DNA from: an uncultured Algibacter sp.
GTDB taxonomy: Bacteria > Bacteroidota > Bacteroidia > Flavobacteriales > Flavobacteriaceae
DNA length: 64,000 bases
Direction: 5' to 3'
NCBI RefSeq assembly: GCF_947487575.1
Contig: NZ_CANKXG010000004.1
Span: forward strand, 124,001-188,000
The notes below the pieces were generated by a model. The model worked only from the letters and a program-made list of their open reading frames with translations. It was not told where the DNA came from and made no database searches. Positions 42,548-51,180 of the stretch are shown here, one piece after another. A program made the position numbers and the translations under genes. Numbering within the stretch: the stretch's first letter is position 1; each line of letters starts with the position of its first letter.

Positions 42548-44875
42548 ATGTACAATTCATTATCAAGTAGAAGAAATTTTATTAAAAAAATGGCGCAACT
42601 GTCTGCAATGACAGCAGCTGCCGCCATGTTTCCGGGTATATTGTTTGCTAGCGAGCAAGAAGCGGGAATTCCTAATAGTGCCAATTTAGACTGGAAAAAA
42701 GGGCCTTGTCGTTTCTGCGGTGTAGGCTGTGGTATTCTTGTAGGTACTGAAAACGGAAAAGCAGTTGCTGTAAAAGGCGACCCTAATTGTTCAGTTAATA
42801 AAGGATTGCTTTGTGTGAAAGGCTATCATCAAACCATGTGTATTCAATCTAAAGATAGATTAACCCATGCTTTGGTAAAAAAGAATGGGAAGTATGTAAA
42901 AACACCATTAAATGAAGCTTTAGATATAGTTGCTAATAAAATGAAGTCTACTATTGAAGCTCATGGAAAAGATTCTGTAGCTATGTATACGTCTGGACAA
43001 TCTACTATTCCAGAAGGTTATGTGGCCTCAAAATTAATGAAAGGTGCCATTGGGACTAATAACTTAGACTGTAACGCCCGTTTATGTATGGCGAGTGCTG
43101 TGGCTGGTTTTTTAACCACTTTTGGTGCAGATGAGCCTATGGGATGTTATGAAGATATAGACCATGCAGACTACTTTATAACTTGGGGAAATAATATGGC
43201 AGAAATGCACCCTGTGTTATTTTCTAGAATGTTAGAGCAGAAAACAAGGAGAGGTGCGAAAATTATAGATTTTGCAACTCGTACATCTCGTTCAAGTACA
43301 GCATCAGATAGGTCTATTTTATTTGAACCACAAACCGATTTAGCAGTTGCAAATGCTATTTGTTATGAGATTATTAATAACGGATGGGTTAATAAATCCT
43401 TTGTTGAAAAACATTGTAATTTTAGTAAAGGACTGACTAATATTGGCTATGGAACAGAAGATAAATTCAATTTTAAAGATAAACCCGAAAAAATAGACTT
43501 TGCTGCTTTTAAAGCGTTTTTAAATGATTACACACCAGAGAAGGTTGAAAAATATTCAAAAGTATCTGCTAAAGATATCAAGTATTTGGCTTCTATTTAT
43601 GGAGACCCTAATAAAAAAGTAGTGTCTTATTGGTGTATGGGGATGAACCAGCATACCAGAGGAACATGGATGAATAATTTAGTATATAATATTCATTTAC
43701 TGACAGGTAAAATATCACAACCAGGAAATGGCCCATTTTCATTAACAGGGCAACCTTCAGCATGTGGAACAGCTCGTGAGGTTGGAACGTTTACACACAA
43801 ATTACCAAAAGGTGTTGTAATGAATCCAAAACATAGAGCATTAGCTGCTAAAATATGGAAAGTGCCTGTAGAACGCATTCCTGCGAAGCCAACTTATCAT
43901 GCTACTGAAATGTTTAGAGCCGTAGACCGTGGCGATATTAAATTTATATGGACACAAGTTACTAATCCATTAGTGTCTTTACCTAAAACGAGTCGATATC
44001 GACCGGCTATGGAAAAAGACTCTTGTTTTGTGGTGGTTTCAGATGTGTTTCCAACACCAACGTCTGATGTGGCCGATGTTATTTTACCAGCATCATGGCA
44101 TATTGAAAAAAGTGGATTATACGGAAATTCAGAACGTCGCACTCAACATTGGGACAAAATGGTAGAAGGTCCAGGAGAAACCACACCAGATGCGTGGATG
44201 ACTATTGAAGTTGCAAAACGTATGGGCTATGGCGATTTATTTCCATATAGCGAAGAAAATCATGTTGAGGAAATTTATAACGAATACCGTCAATTCCATG
44301 AAGGAGCAAAACATGGCATGGCACCTTTAGAAGTTTTAAAGAAAGAATCAGGAGCCATTTGGCCATACGTAAATGGAAAATCTACACAATGGCGTTTTAA
44401 CGCAAAATATGACCCAGCTTGTAAAGAGGGTTCTGATTTTGATTTCTACGGAAAACCCGATGGAAAAGCGGTTATTTGGCAACGTCCTTACGAACCTGCT
44501 GCAGAATCTCCAGATGCTGAATATCCATTCTGGTTAAACACAGGTCGTGTAATTGAGCATTGGCATACTGGTTCTATGACTAGGCGAATTCCAGTACTAC
44601 ATAAAGCAATGCCAGAAGCGTATATAGAGTTTCATCCAGATGATGCTAAAGCATTAAAAATTAGGGATGGCGAAAATATAAAAGTAACATCAAGACGTGG
44701 TTCTTGCGTATTGCCAGCATCGGTAAATAAAAGAGGTCTGCCAACAAGAGGTCAGGTTTTTGTACCGTTTTTTGATGAGAATATGTTGATAAACGATGTG
44801 ACTTTGGATGCTTTTTGTCCAATCTCCAAAGAACCAGATTATAAAAAATGTGCTGTTAAAGTTGAAAAAGCTTAA
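42548..44875 (+). CDS. napA: Periplasmic nitrate reductase catalytic subunit NapA
   Basis: Molybdoenzyme reducing nitrate to nitrite in the periplasm. Twin-arginine signal SRRNFIKKMAQLSAMTAAAA, then a [4Fe-4S] motif CRFCGVGC with a fourth Cys in KGLLCVKGY. The Mo-ligating Cys is in ARLCMASAV. 775 aa, close to the usual 830. C-terminal MGD-binding motifs (NTGRVIEHWHTGSMTRR) are typical. It sits directly between napD and the cytochrome gene. Confidence 0.96.
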   Translation: MYNSLSSRRNFIKKMAQLSAMTAAAAMFPGILFASEQEAGIPNSANLDWKKGPCRFCGVGCGILVGTENGKAVAVKGDPNCSVNKGLLCVKGYHQTMCIQSKDRLTHALVKKNGKYVKTPLNEALDIVANKMKSTIEAHGKDSVAMYTSGQSTIPEGYVASKLMKGAIGTNNLDCNARLCMASAVAGFLTTFGADEPMGCYEDIDHADYFITWGNNMAEMHPVLFSRMLEQKTRRGAKIIDFATRTSRSSTASDRSILFEPQTDLAVANAICYEIINNGWVNKSFVEKHCNFSKGLTNIGYGTEDKFNFKDKPEKIDFAAFKAFLNDYTPEKVEKYSKVSAKDIKYLASIYGDPNKKVVSYWCMGMNQHTRGTWMNNLVYNIHLLTGKISQPGNGPFSLTGQPSACGTAREVGTFTHKLPKGVVMNPKHRALAAKIWKVPVERIPAKPTYHATEMFRAVDRGDIKFIWTQVTNPLVSLPKTSRYRPAMEKDSCFVVVSDVFPTPTSDVADVILPASWHIEKSGLYGNSERRTQHWDKMVEGPGETTPDAWMTIEVAKRMGYGDLFPYSEENHVEEIYNEYRQFHEGAKHGMAPLEVLKKESGAIWPYVNGKSTQWRFNAKYDPACKEGSDFDFYGKPDGKAVIWQRPYEPAAESPDAEYPFWLNTGRVIEHWHTGSMTRRIPVLHKAMPEAYIEFHPDDAKALKIRDGENIKVTSRRGSCVLPASVNKRGLPTRGQVFVPFFDENMLINDVTLDAFCPISKEPDYKKCAVKVEKA

Positions 44876-44878
44876 GAC

Positions 44879-45574
44879 ATGAAAAAAAGACTCGGAATTA
44901 TTTCACTTTTTGTATTGCTCTTCATCGCTTTTATAACTATTTGGAATTTTAGTTATCAACAAGGTTTAGAAGAAGGATACATTCCAGTTGAAGAAAGTAC
45001 GTCTAAACATTATCTTCCGTCGGAAGCAGGTGTTTTTGAACGGTCAGAATATGCTGTTGAATATTCTAATATGCCTGTTGATAAAAATCATCAACGATTA
45101 TTAAAAGATTATTACAAAAATAGAGCCTACCATGGTGCACCTCCAAGTATTCCACATCCTGTGAAAGAGATGAATCTAGGAGAAAACACCTGTTTACAAT
45201 GTCATCAAAATGGAGGATTTGTAAATAAATATGATGCTTATGCACCTGTTACGCCGCATCCAGAGATGATTAATTGTCGTCAATGTCATGTGGCACAAAA
45301 TAGTAATACGTTGTTTAAACCTGCAAATTTAGCACAGGTTAAGGCGCCAAAAGTGGGTGTAAATAATGCGCTAATAGGAACACCGCCAATGATTCCGCAC
45401 CAAATACAAATGCGAGAAAATTGTTTGTCTTGTCATGCAGGACCAGCTGCACCTAAAGAAATTCGGGTAACACATCCAGAGCGTGTTAATTGCCGCCAAT
45501 GCCATGTGCCAACCGATAGAGTAGTTTCAGATATAGCGCCTTTTACAAGAACTAAAAGTGATAACAATGAATAG
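44879..45574 (+). CDS. napB: Tetraheme NapB-like cytochrome c
   Basis: 231 aa with an N-terminal anchor/signal. It has two NapB-like modules, each with the PPxIPH motif, a CxxCH, an HPE/HPER and a second CxxCH. Module one has CLQCH and CRQCH; module two has CLSCH and CRQCH. Canonical NapB has one such module and two hemes. The second module matches canonical NapB best. It should carry electrons to NapA. The extra hemes are seen in the sequence; their job is inferred. Confidence 0.88.
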   Translation: MKKRLGIISLFVLLFIAFITIWNFSYQQGLEEGYIPVEESTSKHYLPSEAGVFERSEYAVEYSNMPVDKNHQRLLKDYYKNRAYHGAPPSIPHPVKEMNLGENTCLQCHQNGGFVNKYDAYAPVTPHPEMINCRQCHVAQNSNTLFKPANLAQVKAPKVGVNNALIGTPPMIPHQIQMRENCLSCHAGPAAPKEIRVTHPERVNCRQCHVPTDRVVSDIAPFTRTKSDNNE

Positions 45575-46202
45575 GAAATACGATATACACATTTTAGCAT
45601 GTACGTTTTTGGTAGTACTTTTTTCTTGTAAGCATAGCGAAGGCGAATATCATAACTTAAATGATAAGATAGAAGCTGAAAGTAAGAACTATCACGGTAC
45701 AGCGATATCTTCTGAAGGATTGATTGACGGAGTAAAAACTGTTGAAATTACCGAAGGCGAACACACATTTTTAATTCCAGAACGTAAGAGTCAGATAAAA
45801 TCATTCGCATGTATTGAGTGTCATAATACTGGATTAGATAAACTACAAAGTAAAGATATTAAGAAAGCCCATTGGGATATTGCTTTGGCGCATGCCGATG
45901 AAAATACAATGAATTGTGCAACTTGCCATAATGGAGATGAAATGAACTCTTTGCATACCTTAACAGGTAATAAGATTGATTTTAATAACAGTTATAAGCT
46001 TTGTGCACAATGTCATTCTTCGCAGTTTGAAGATTGGAAAGGTGGCGCACACGGTAAAAAAGTAGCAGGATGGGCACCACCAAGAGCATCGTATACGTGT
46101 GTGAATTGTCATAATCCGCACGACCCAGGTTTTAAATCGAGATGGCCATCGCGCTATAATACAGAACAAGTTGAAGCACCTCAAGCAGAGTCAGGTCATT
46201 AA
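45567..46202 (+). CDS. Tetraheme cytochrome c lipoprotein
   Basis: 211 aa with a lipoprotein signal ending at VLFSC (lipobox LFSC). Four CxxCH motifs: CIECH, CATCH, CAQCH, CVNCH. The start is taken at 45567 (MNRKYDIHI), overlapping the NapB stop by 8 bp. Membrane-tethered in the periplasm, so it may pass electrons between the NrfD-like quinol oxidase and NapB. It has no membrane helix like NapC. Not recognised beyond the multiheme class. Confidence 0.82.
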   Translation: MNRKYDIHILACTFLVVLFSCKHSEGEYHNLNDKIEAESKNYHGTAISSEGLIDGVKTVEITEGEHTFLIPERKSQIKSFACIECHNTGLDKLQSKDIKKAHWDIALAHADENTMNCATCHNGDEMNSLHTLTGNKIDFNNSYKLCAQCHSSQFEDWKGGAHGKKVAGWAPPRASYTCVNCHNPHDPGFKSRWPSRYNTEQVEAPQAESGH

Positions 46203-46212
46203 AAATTAAGGT

Positions 46213-47331
46213 ATGAGTGAGAAGAAAAAATGGTATTCGCTAGATTTAGGTTTGAACAGAAAAAAGTCTGACACAACTTGTGGTTGTGGAAAAACTGAAG
46301 GCGGTTGCGGGAGTCATAAACCAGAAATGACAGACGACGCTTTTCTAGAAGCTGCTGTAAATGCATCAATAGGCGAAGAGGTTCGAAAAGATGGATTTGA
46401 GCAGGTTTTTGATGTGAAGATGGACAGACGTTCTGCTTTTAAAAAGTTAACTGCTAGTTTATTAATAGGCGCAGGAGCAGTAAGCACATCATGCAGTGTT
46501 ATAAGTGGAGATGATTCTAAAGAAAAAGCACAAATAGATTGGGAAGAGCAGTTTAAGGGCAACTATAAACTGATGAATGATGATGAGAAAAAAGCAACTG
46601 TAGATAGATTGATGCGTTCTTATGAATTAAGAACGGGTAAAAATATAAGCATGACTGCTGAAAATGCAGCTGATGATGTGTTGTTTGGTTATGCGTTTAA
46701 TATATCGAAGTGCCAAGGGTATATGGATTGTGTAAATGCTTGTGTTGAGGAAAACAACCAAGATAGAGATTCGCAAATGCAATACATCCGTATACATGAA
46801 ATGAAGGATGGAAAAGGTTTTAATTTTAATGAGGCCGATGATAATTATTACCATGAAGTGCCTGCGGAAGGTCATTTTTATATGGGAACACAATGTTTTC
46901 ATTGTGATAACCCACCTTGTGTTGAGGTTTGTCCGGTGTCGGCCACTTGGAGAGAAGATGATGGTTTAGTAGTTATTGATTACGATTGGTGCGTGGGTTG
47001 CCGTTATTGTATGGCGGCTTGCCCTTATGATGGTAGACGTTTTAATTGGAGTAAACCTGAAGTTCCTGAAGCTGAAATTAACAAGAATCAGCATTATTTA
47101 GGCAATAGAATGCGTAAAAAAGGCGTGATGGAAAAGTGTACATTTTGTGTGCAGCGGTCTAGAAAAGGACAAAATCCAGCCTGTGTTGAAGCCTGCCCAA
47201 CTGGAGCTAGAATTTTTGGAAATTTATTAGACCCGAAGAGTACCATTAGATGGGTTTTAGAGAATAAAAAGGTATTTAGATTAAAAGAAGATTTAGGTAC
47301 GGAGCCTAAGTTCTGGTATTTTATGGATTAA
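46213..47331 (+). CDS. NrfC/DmsB-like four-cluster ferredoxin with internal TAT-like signal
   Basis: 372 aa. Four [4Fe-4S] motif groups: CQGYMDCVNACVEEN, CFHCDNPPCVEVCP, CVGCRYCMAACPY and CTFCVQRSRKGQNPACVEACP. An RR-containing, hydrophobic TAT-like segment (DRRSAFKKLTASLLIGAGAV) begins near residue 73, preceded by a Cys/Gly-rich stretch (CGCGKTEGGCGSH), so its export route is unusual. It would take electrons from the NrfD-like membrane subunit encoded downstream and deliver them to the cytochromes. Confidence 0.85.
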   Translation: MSEKKKWYSLDLGLNRKKSDTTCGCGKTEGGCGSHKPEMTDDAFLEAAVNASIGEEVRKDGFEQVFDVKMDRRSAFKKLTASLLIGAGAVSTSCSVISGDDSKEKAQIDWEEQFKGNYKLMNDDEKKATVDRLMRSYELRTGKNISMTAENAADDVLFGYAFNISKCQGYMDCVNACVEENNQDRDSQMQYIRIHEMKDGKGFNFNEADDNYYHEVPAEGHFYMGTQCFHCDNPPCVEVCPVSATWREDDGLVVIDYDWCVGCRYCMAACPYDGRRFNWSKPEVPEAEINKNQHYLGNRMRKKGVMEKCTFCVQRSRKGQNPACVEACPTGARIFGNLLDPKSTIRWVLENKKVFRLKEDLGTEPKFWYFMD

Positions 47332-47339
47332 ATATATGT

Positions 47340-47418
47340 TTATTCGTTGATTTGTTTATCTGTTGAATTGTGTAATCGGATGGTTTTCGATTAAACGTAT
47401 AAACAAATCAACAATTAA
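47340..47418. repeat. TTGTTTAATTG-type palindromic repeat
   Basis: ATTCGTTGATTTGTTTATCT and its approximate complement AACAAATCAACAATTAAAT form a hairpin within the nap operon, next to the GCGTTAGGG repeat. Confidence 0.7.
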
Positions 47419-47443
47419 ATAAAGAGGAATTGGCAAGTACGCC

Positions 47444-47537
47444 ACGCGTTAGGGATTGCAGAGGAAAGCCCACAGCCCGACGAAGTAGGTGCGAGGACTT
47501 GTAACGGAAAGCCCGACCCCTTGTGGGTAACGCCCAA
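47444..47537 (+). repeat. GCGTTAGGG repeat (copy B)
   Basis: Starts CGCGTTAGGGATTG and ends GGGTAACGCCC. The interior is GCAGAGGAAAGCCCACAGCC and GTGCGAGGACTTGTAACGGA. It shares that interior with copy D at 58513. Located between the ferredoxin and nrfD genes of one operon, so it is transcribed. Confidence 0.8.
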
Positions 47538-47577
47538 AATATAAAATTGAAGTGTAAAAATAGAAATTCACATTCGG

Positions 47578-48804
47578 ATGAGACGATTAAAAGTTTTTAA
47601 AAATTTAGTGATTGATAGCTTGGATGCGATTACGAAAGGGTCGCGCAAATACCATATTTGGATGGCGTTTTTAACGTTTGTGATGTTGGCGGGCATGTAT
47701 TGTTATTCGATACAATTGAAGGAAGGGTTGAGCGTTACAGGGATGTCTGACCGTGTGAGTTGGGGCTTATATATATCTAATTTCACGTTTTTAGTTGGGG
47801 TTGCTGCGGCAGCTGTAATGTTGGTAATGCCTACCTATGTGTTGAAAGATATTGATTTTAAACGCTCGGTTTTAATGGGCGAAGGTTTAGCAGTGGCGGC
47901 GTTAATTATGTGTTTAGCGTTTGTGGTTGCAGATATGGGAGGCCCATCGGTTTTGTGGCACATGATACCTGGAATTGGGGTGTTTAATTTTCCGAATTCT
48001 ATGTTAACTTGGGATGTTATTGTGCTAAACGGCTATTTGTTTTTGAATTTAAGTATTCCGTTTTATATTTTGTTTAGACGTTACCAAGGCAAGGTACCAA
48101 ATCCTAAAATTTATGTACCTGGAGCTATTTTGTCTGTGTTGTGGGCAGTAGCTATACACTTGGTTACAGCGTTTTTATATCAAGGGTTGCAGGCGCGTCC
48201 GTTTTGGAATAATGCCTTGTTAGGGCCTCGATTTTTAGCATCGGCTTTTGCAGCAGGACCTGCTTTAATTATTTTGGTTTTGGCTGTAATACGTTCGTTT
48301 ACCGCTTTTAAAATTGAAGATAAAACCCTTAATAAAATTTCTATGATTGTGGTGGTTGCGGCGCAAATAAATATAATTATGTTGATTTCTGAGCTTTTTA
48401 AAGAATTTTACGCACCAACACACCATAGTGAAAGTGCCTATTATTTATTTTTTGGACTAGACGGAAAAACAGCTTTATTACCTTGGATTTGGACAGCGAT
48501 AAGCATGAACGTTGTTGCTACAGTAATACTTACTATTGGTAAGCTGCGTAGAAATTTAAAAGTACTCTATTTCTGCTGTGCACTATTGTTTGTTGCTATT
48601 TGGATAGAAAAAGGTTTTGGACTTATTGTTCCTGGCTTTATTCCAGGGCCATATGGTAAAATAGTTGAGTATTTACCAACTGGAATAGAAGTAGGGGTAA
48701 CCATTGGTATTTGGGCTATGGGCGCTTTTATTTTTACCATTTTAGCGAAGACCGCTATTGGTATTGAGTTGGGTACGTTGCGGTATAAGAGCAGGAAAGA
48801 TTAA
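47578..48804 (+). CDS. nrfD: NrfD/PsrC-like membrane quinol-oxidising subunit
   Basis: 408 aa with about nine or ten hydrophobic helices and no cofactor Cys pattern. Conserved NrfD-type segments include DRVSWGLYISNFTFLVG and PNSMLTWDVIVLNGYL. NrfD-type subunits oxidise quinol and hand electrons to a ferredoxin partner, here the 46213-47331 protein. It replaces the NapC or NapGH proteins normally seen in nap operons. The 246-bp gap from the ferredoxin gene holds two repeats but no terminator. Confidence 0.88.
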   Translation: MRRLKVFKNLVIDSLDAITKGSRKYHIWMAFLTFVMLAGMYCYSIQLKEGLSVTGMSDRVSWGLYISNFTFLVGVAAAAVMLVMPTYVLKDIDFKRSVLMGEGLAVAALIMCLAFVVADMGGPSVLWHMIPGIGVFNFPNSMLTWDVIVLNGYLFLNLSIPFYILFRRYQGKVPNPKIYVPGAILSVLWAVAIHLVTAFLYQGLQARPFWNNALLGPRFLASAFAAGPALIILVLAVIRSFTAFKIEDKTLNKISMIVVVAAQINIIMLISELFKEFYAPTHHSESAYYLFFGLDGKTALLPWIWTAISMNVVATVILTIGKLRRNLKVLYFCCALLFVAIWIEKGFGLIVPGFIPGPYGKIVEYLPTGIEVGVTIGIWAMGAFIFTILAKTAIGIELGTLRYKSRKD

Positions 48805-48833
48805 TGAATTTTAGTTGATAAAATTTAATTTAT

Positions 48834-48877
48834 ATGACATATATCATCTTATTTTAATACAAATTGTTTAAAATTTG
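48834..48877 (+). promoter_or_regulatory. Crp/Fnr-type site and promoter of nrfHA
   Basis: The palindrome ATGACATATATCAT (48834-48847) has its centre about 29 bp before a TA-N3-TTTG -7-like element (48869-48877). It matches the sites at 42241 and 60409. Confidence 0.65.
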
Positions 48878-48981
48878 TACCTTAGTTAAAAGTAGATTTT
48901 TAGATTAAAATAATGGATTGAATTTTTCAAAGTAATAATAAAGTGTTTTTAGACTATAAATCCAGATAGAAATTTAATAGC

Positions 48982-49581
48982 GTGAATCTCAAAAAAAATA
49001 TTCTACCAGAAAAAAAATCAAGATGGCGATCTGTTGCTATCTTTTTTATTGCAGTAATAACCGGACTAGGTTTTTTTATGGCTAAAGAGGCCGAGTTAGT
49101 CTCTTACATGTCTGATAAACCAGAGGCTTGTGTTAATTGTCACGTTATGACGCCTGTATATAATAGCTGGATGCATAGTTCGCATCGAGAATGGGCAAAT
49201 TGTAACGATTGTCACGTACCGCATAACAACATCTTTAATAAGTATTATTTTAAGGCTAAAGATGGATTATTTCACGCTTCAGTTTTTACTTTAAGAGCAG
49301 AACCCGAAGTTATGTTTATGCGTGAAGAATCTCAGGAAGTTGTTCAAAATAATTGCATTCGATGTCATGTACAACAGGTTACGCAAACTAAGTATGATGG
49401 CTGGATTGATGACCATGCAAAAAACCGAACAGAACGCCAATGCTGGAGTTGCCATCAAGAAGTCCCACATGGAACTGTACATGGTATTTCTACTATAAGA
49501 AGTAATATAGCACCACTTCCAACAGACACACAAGAGGCTGTTATTCCGGATTGGTTAGAAAAACAAATTGAAGACAAATAA
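48982..49581 (+). CDS. nrfH: NrfH, small subunit of cytochrome c nitrite reductase
   Basis: Membrane-anchored tetraheme quinol dehydrogenase passing electrons to NrfA. It starts with GTG (48982), one N-terminal membrane helix (VAIFFIAVITGLGFFMAK) and four heme motifs CVNCH, CNDCH, CIRCH and CWSCH. 199 aa, usual length. It lies 14 bp upstream of nrfA, the standard order. Confidence 0.95.
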   Translation: MNLKKNILPEKKSRWRSVAIFFIAVITGLGFFMAKEAELVSYMSDKPEACVNCHVMTPVYNSWMHSSHREWANCNDCHVPHNNIFNKYYFKAKDGLFHASVFTLRAEPEVMFMREESQEVVQNNCIRCHVQQVTQTKYDGWIDDHAKNRTERQCWSCHQEVPHGTVHGISTIRSNIAPLPTDTQEAVIPDWLEKQIEDK

Positions 49582-49595
49582 ACCATAATTAAAAA

Positions 49596-51092
49596 ATGAA
49601 AAACAAAGTATTATTTATCGTTACCGCAGTAGTCGTATTTCTGCTTGGTATGTTAGCTTCTAGTATTGTTAACAGAAAGAATGAAGCTAAGTACAAATAC
49701 GTTCCGAAAGTTGATATTAGTGAAAATGAGCCTAGAAATGAAGAATGGGGAAAAAACTTCCCAGCTGAGTATCAATCATTTTTACAAACAGCAGAAACTG
49801 ATTTCGCATCACATCAAGGTGGTTCTGCCATGAGGGATGTTTTACATGAAGATTCACGGTTAGTTGTGCTTTGGGCAGGATATGGTTTTTCTAAAGACTA
49901 TAATCAAGGTCGTGGGCATCAATATGCTATAGAGGATTTAAGAAATTCTTTGAGAACAGGAGGGCCAAAAGGAAAAGGAGATGGCCCTATGCCAGCTACC
50001 TGTTGGACTTGTAAGAGTCCGGATGTACCACGTTTAATGAATGAAAATGGTATTGCAGAATTTTATTCTGGCAAATGGGCTGATAAAGGAGCAGAAGTGG
50101 TTAATCCAATAGGTTGTGCAGATTGTCATGATTCTAAAACGATGAAGTTGAAAATTTCTAGACCTGCTTTAGTTGAAGCGTTTCAAGAAATGGGGAAAGA
50201 CATCAATCAAGCTACACACCAAGAAATGCGTTCTTTAGTTTGTGCTCAATGTCATGTCGAATATTATTTTGATAAGAAAATACCAGGAAAAGAAGGTGTG
50301 CCATATTTAAAGTTTCCTTGGAAAAATGGTATGTCTGTTGAAGCGATGGAGGAATATTATGATGCTATTGAGTTTAAAGATTGGACACATAAGTTAAGTC
50401 GTGCGCCTATGCTTAAAGCACAGCATCCAGGTTATGAAACCTATTTAACAGGTGTGCATGCTGATAGAGGCGTGTCTTGTGCAGATTGCCATATGCCTTA
50501 TAAAAGTGAAGGTGGTCAGAAATTTACAGATCATCATATACAATCGCCTTTAAATAATGTAGCCAATGCATGTCAGGTTTGCCATAGGGAAGATGCTGAT
50601 AAATTAAAGCAAAATGTATATGAGCGTCAGAAAAAAGCGGCTGAAAATAGAATAAAATTAGAAGACTTTATTGTTAAGGCGCATATTGAAGCTAAAAAAG
50701 CTTGGGACTTAGGCGCTACAGAAGAGCAGATGAAAGACATTTTAATGGATATTCGTCATGCGCAATGGCGTTGGGATTATTCAGCTGCAGCACATGGTGC
50801 ATCATTTCACTCTCCTGTAGAAACAGCTCGTGTATTGGGTAGTGGTTTTACAATCATTCAAGAAGGGCGTATAAAACTAGCGCGTTTATTATCTGATTTA
50901 GGACACAATAAACCTGTAGAGATGCCAGATATTTCTACTAAAGAAAAGGCTCAAGAGTTTATTGGTTTAGACGTTGAGAAAATGAAAAAAGATAAAGCTG
51001 AATTTAAAGAAAATCTAGTTCCAAAATGGTTAGAAGAAGCTAAAGAGCGAGAAGCTGGATATGATACTAAAAATGTATCGATGAATAATTAA
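49596..51092 (+). CDS. nrfA: Ammonia-forming cytochrome c nitrite reductase NrfA
   Basis: Periplasmic enzyme reducing nitrite to ammonium with six electrons; it can also reduce NO. The catalytic heme motif is CWTCK (Lys ligand). Four other CxxCH motifs: CADCH, CAQCH, CADCH, CQVCH, giving the expected five hemes. Signal peptide at the N-terminus. 498 aa, usual length. A terminator follows. Confidence 0.98.
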   Translation: MKNKVLFIVTAVVVFLLGMLASSIVNRKNEAKYKYVPKVDISENEPRNEEWGKNFPAEYQSFLQTAETDFASHQGGSAMRDVLHEDSRLVVLWAGYGFSKDYNQGRGHQYAIEDLRNSLRTGGPKGKGDGPMPATCWTCKSPDVPRLMNENGIAEFYSGKWADKGAEVVNPIGCADCHDSKTMKLKISRPALVEAFQEMGKDINQATHQEMRSLVCAQCHVEYYFDKKIPGKEGVPYLKFPWKNGMSVEAMEEYYDAIEFKDWTHKLSRAPMLKAQHPGYETYLTGVHADRGVSCADCHMPYKSEGGQKFTDHHIQSPLNNVANACQVCHREDADKLKQNVYERQKKAAENRIKLEDFIVKAHIEAKKAWDLGATEEQMKDILMDIRHAQWRWDYSAAAHGASFHSPVETARVLGSGFTIIQEGRIKLARLLSDLGHNKPVEMPDISTKEKAQEFIGLDVEKMKKDKAEFKENLVPKWLEEAKEREAGYDTKNVSMNN

Positions 51093-51117
51093 GCTTAGTA
51101 TAATTATTATAATTTGT

Positions 51118-51159
51118 AAAAGATAGCATTAGTTGTAAAATCGCCAATGCTATCTTTTT
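51118..51159 (+). terminator. Terminator-like hairpin after nrfA
   Basis: AAAAGATAGCATT and AATGCTATCTTTTT pair across a 15-base loop and end in T, 25 bp after the stop. The ccsBA gene follows only 22 bp later, so some read-through is likely. Confidence 0.75.
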
Positions 51160-51180
51160 CTTTTCTAGTTAAACACCATC

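Noticed and set aside
45567-46202. NapC quinol dehydrogenase
   Set aside because: It is a lipoprotein without the N-terminal membrane helix and NapC/NirT sequence pattern.
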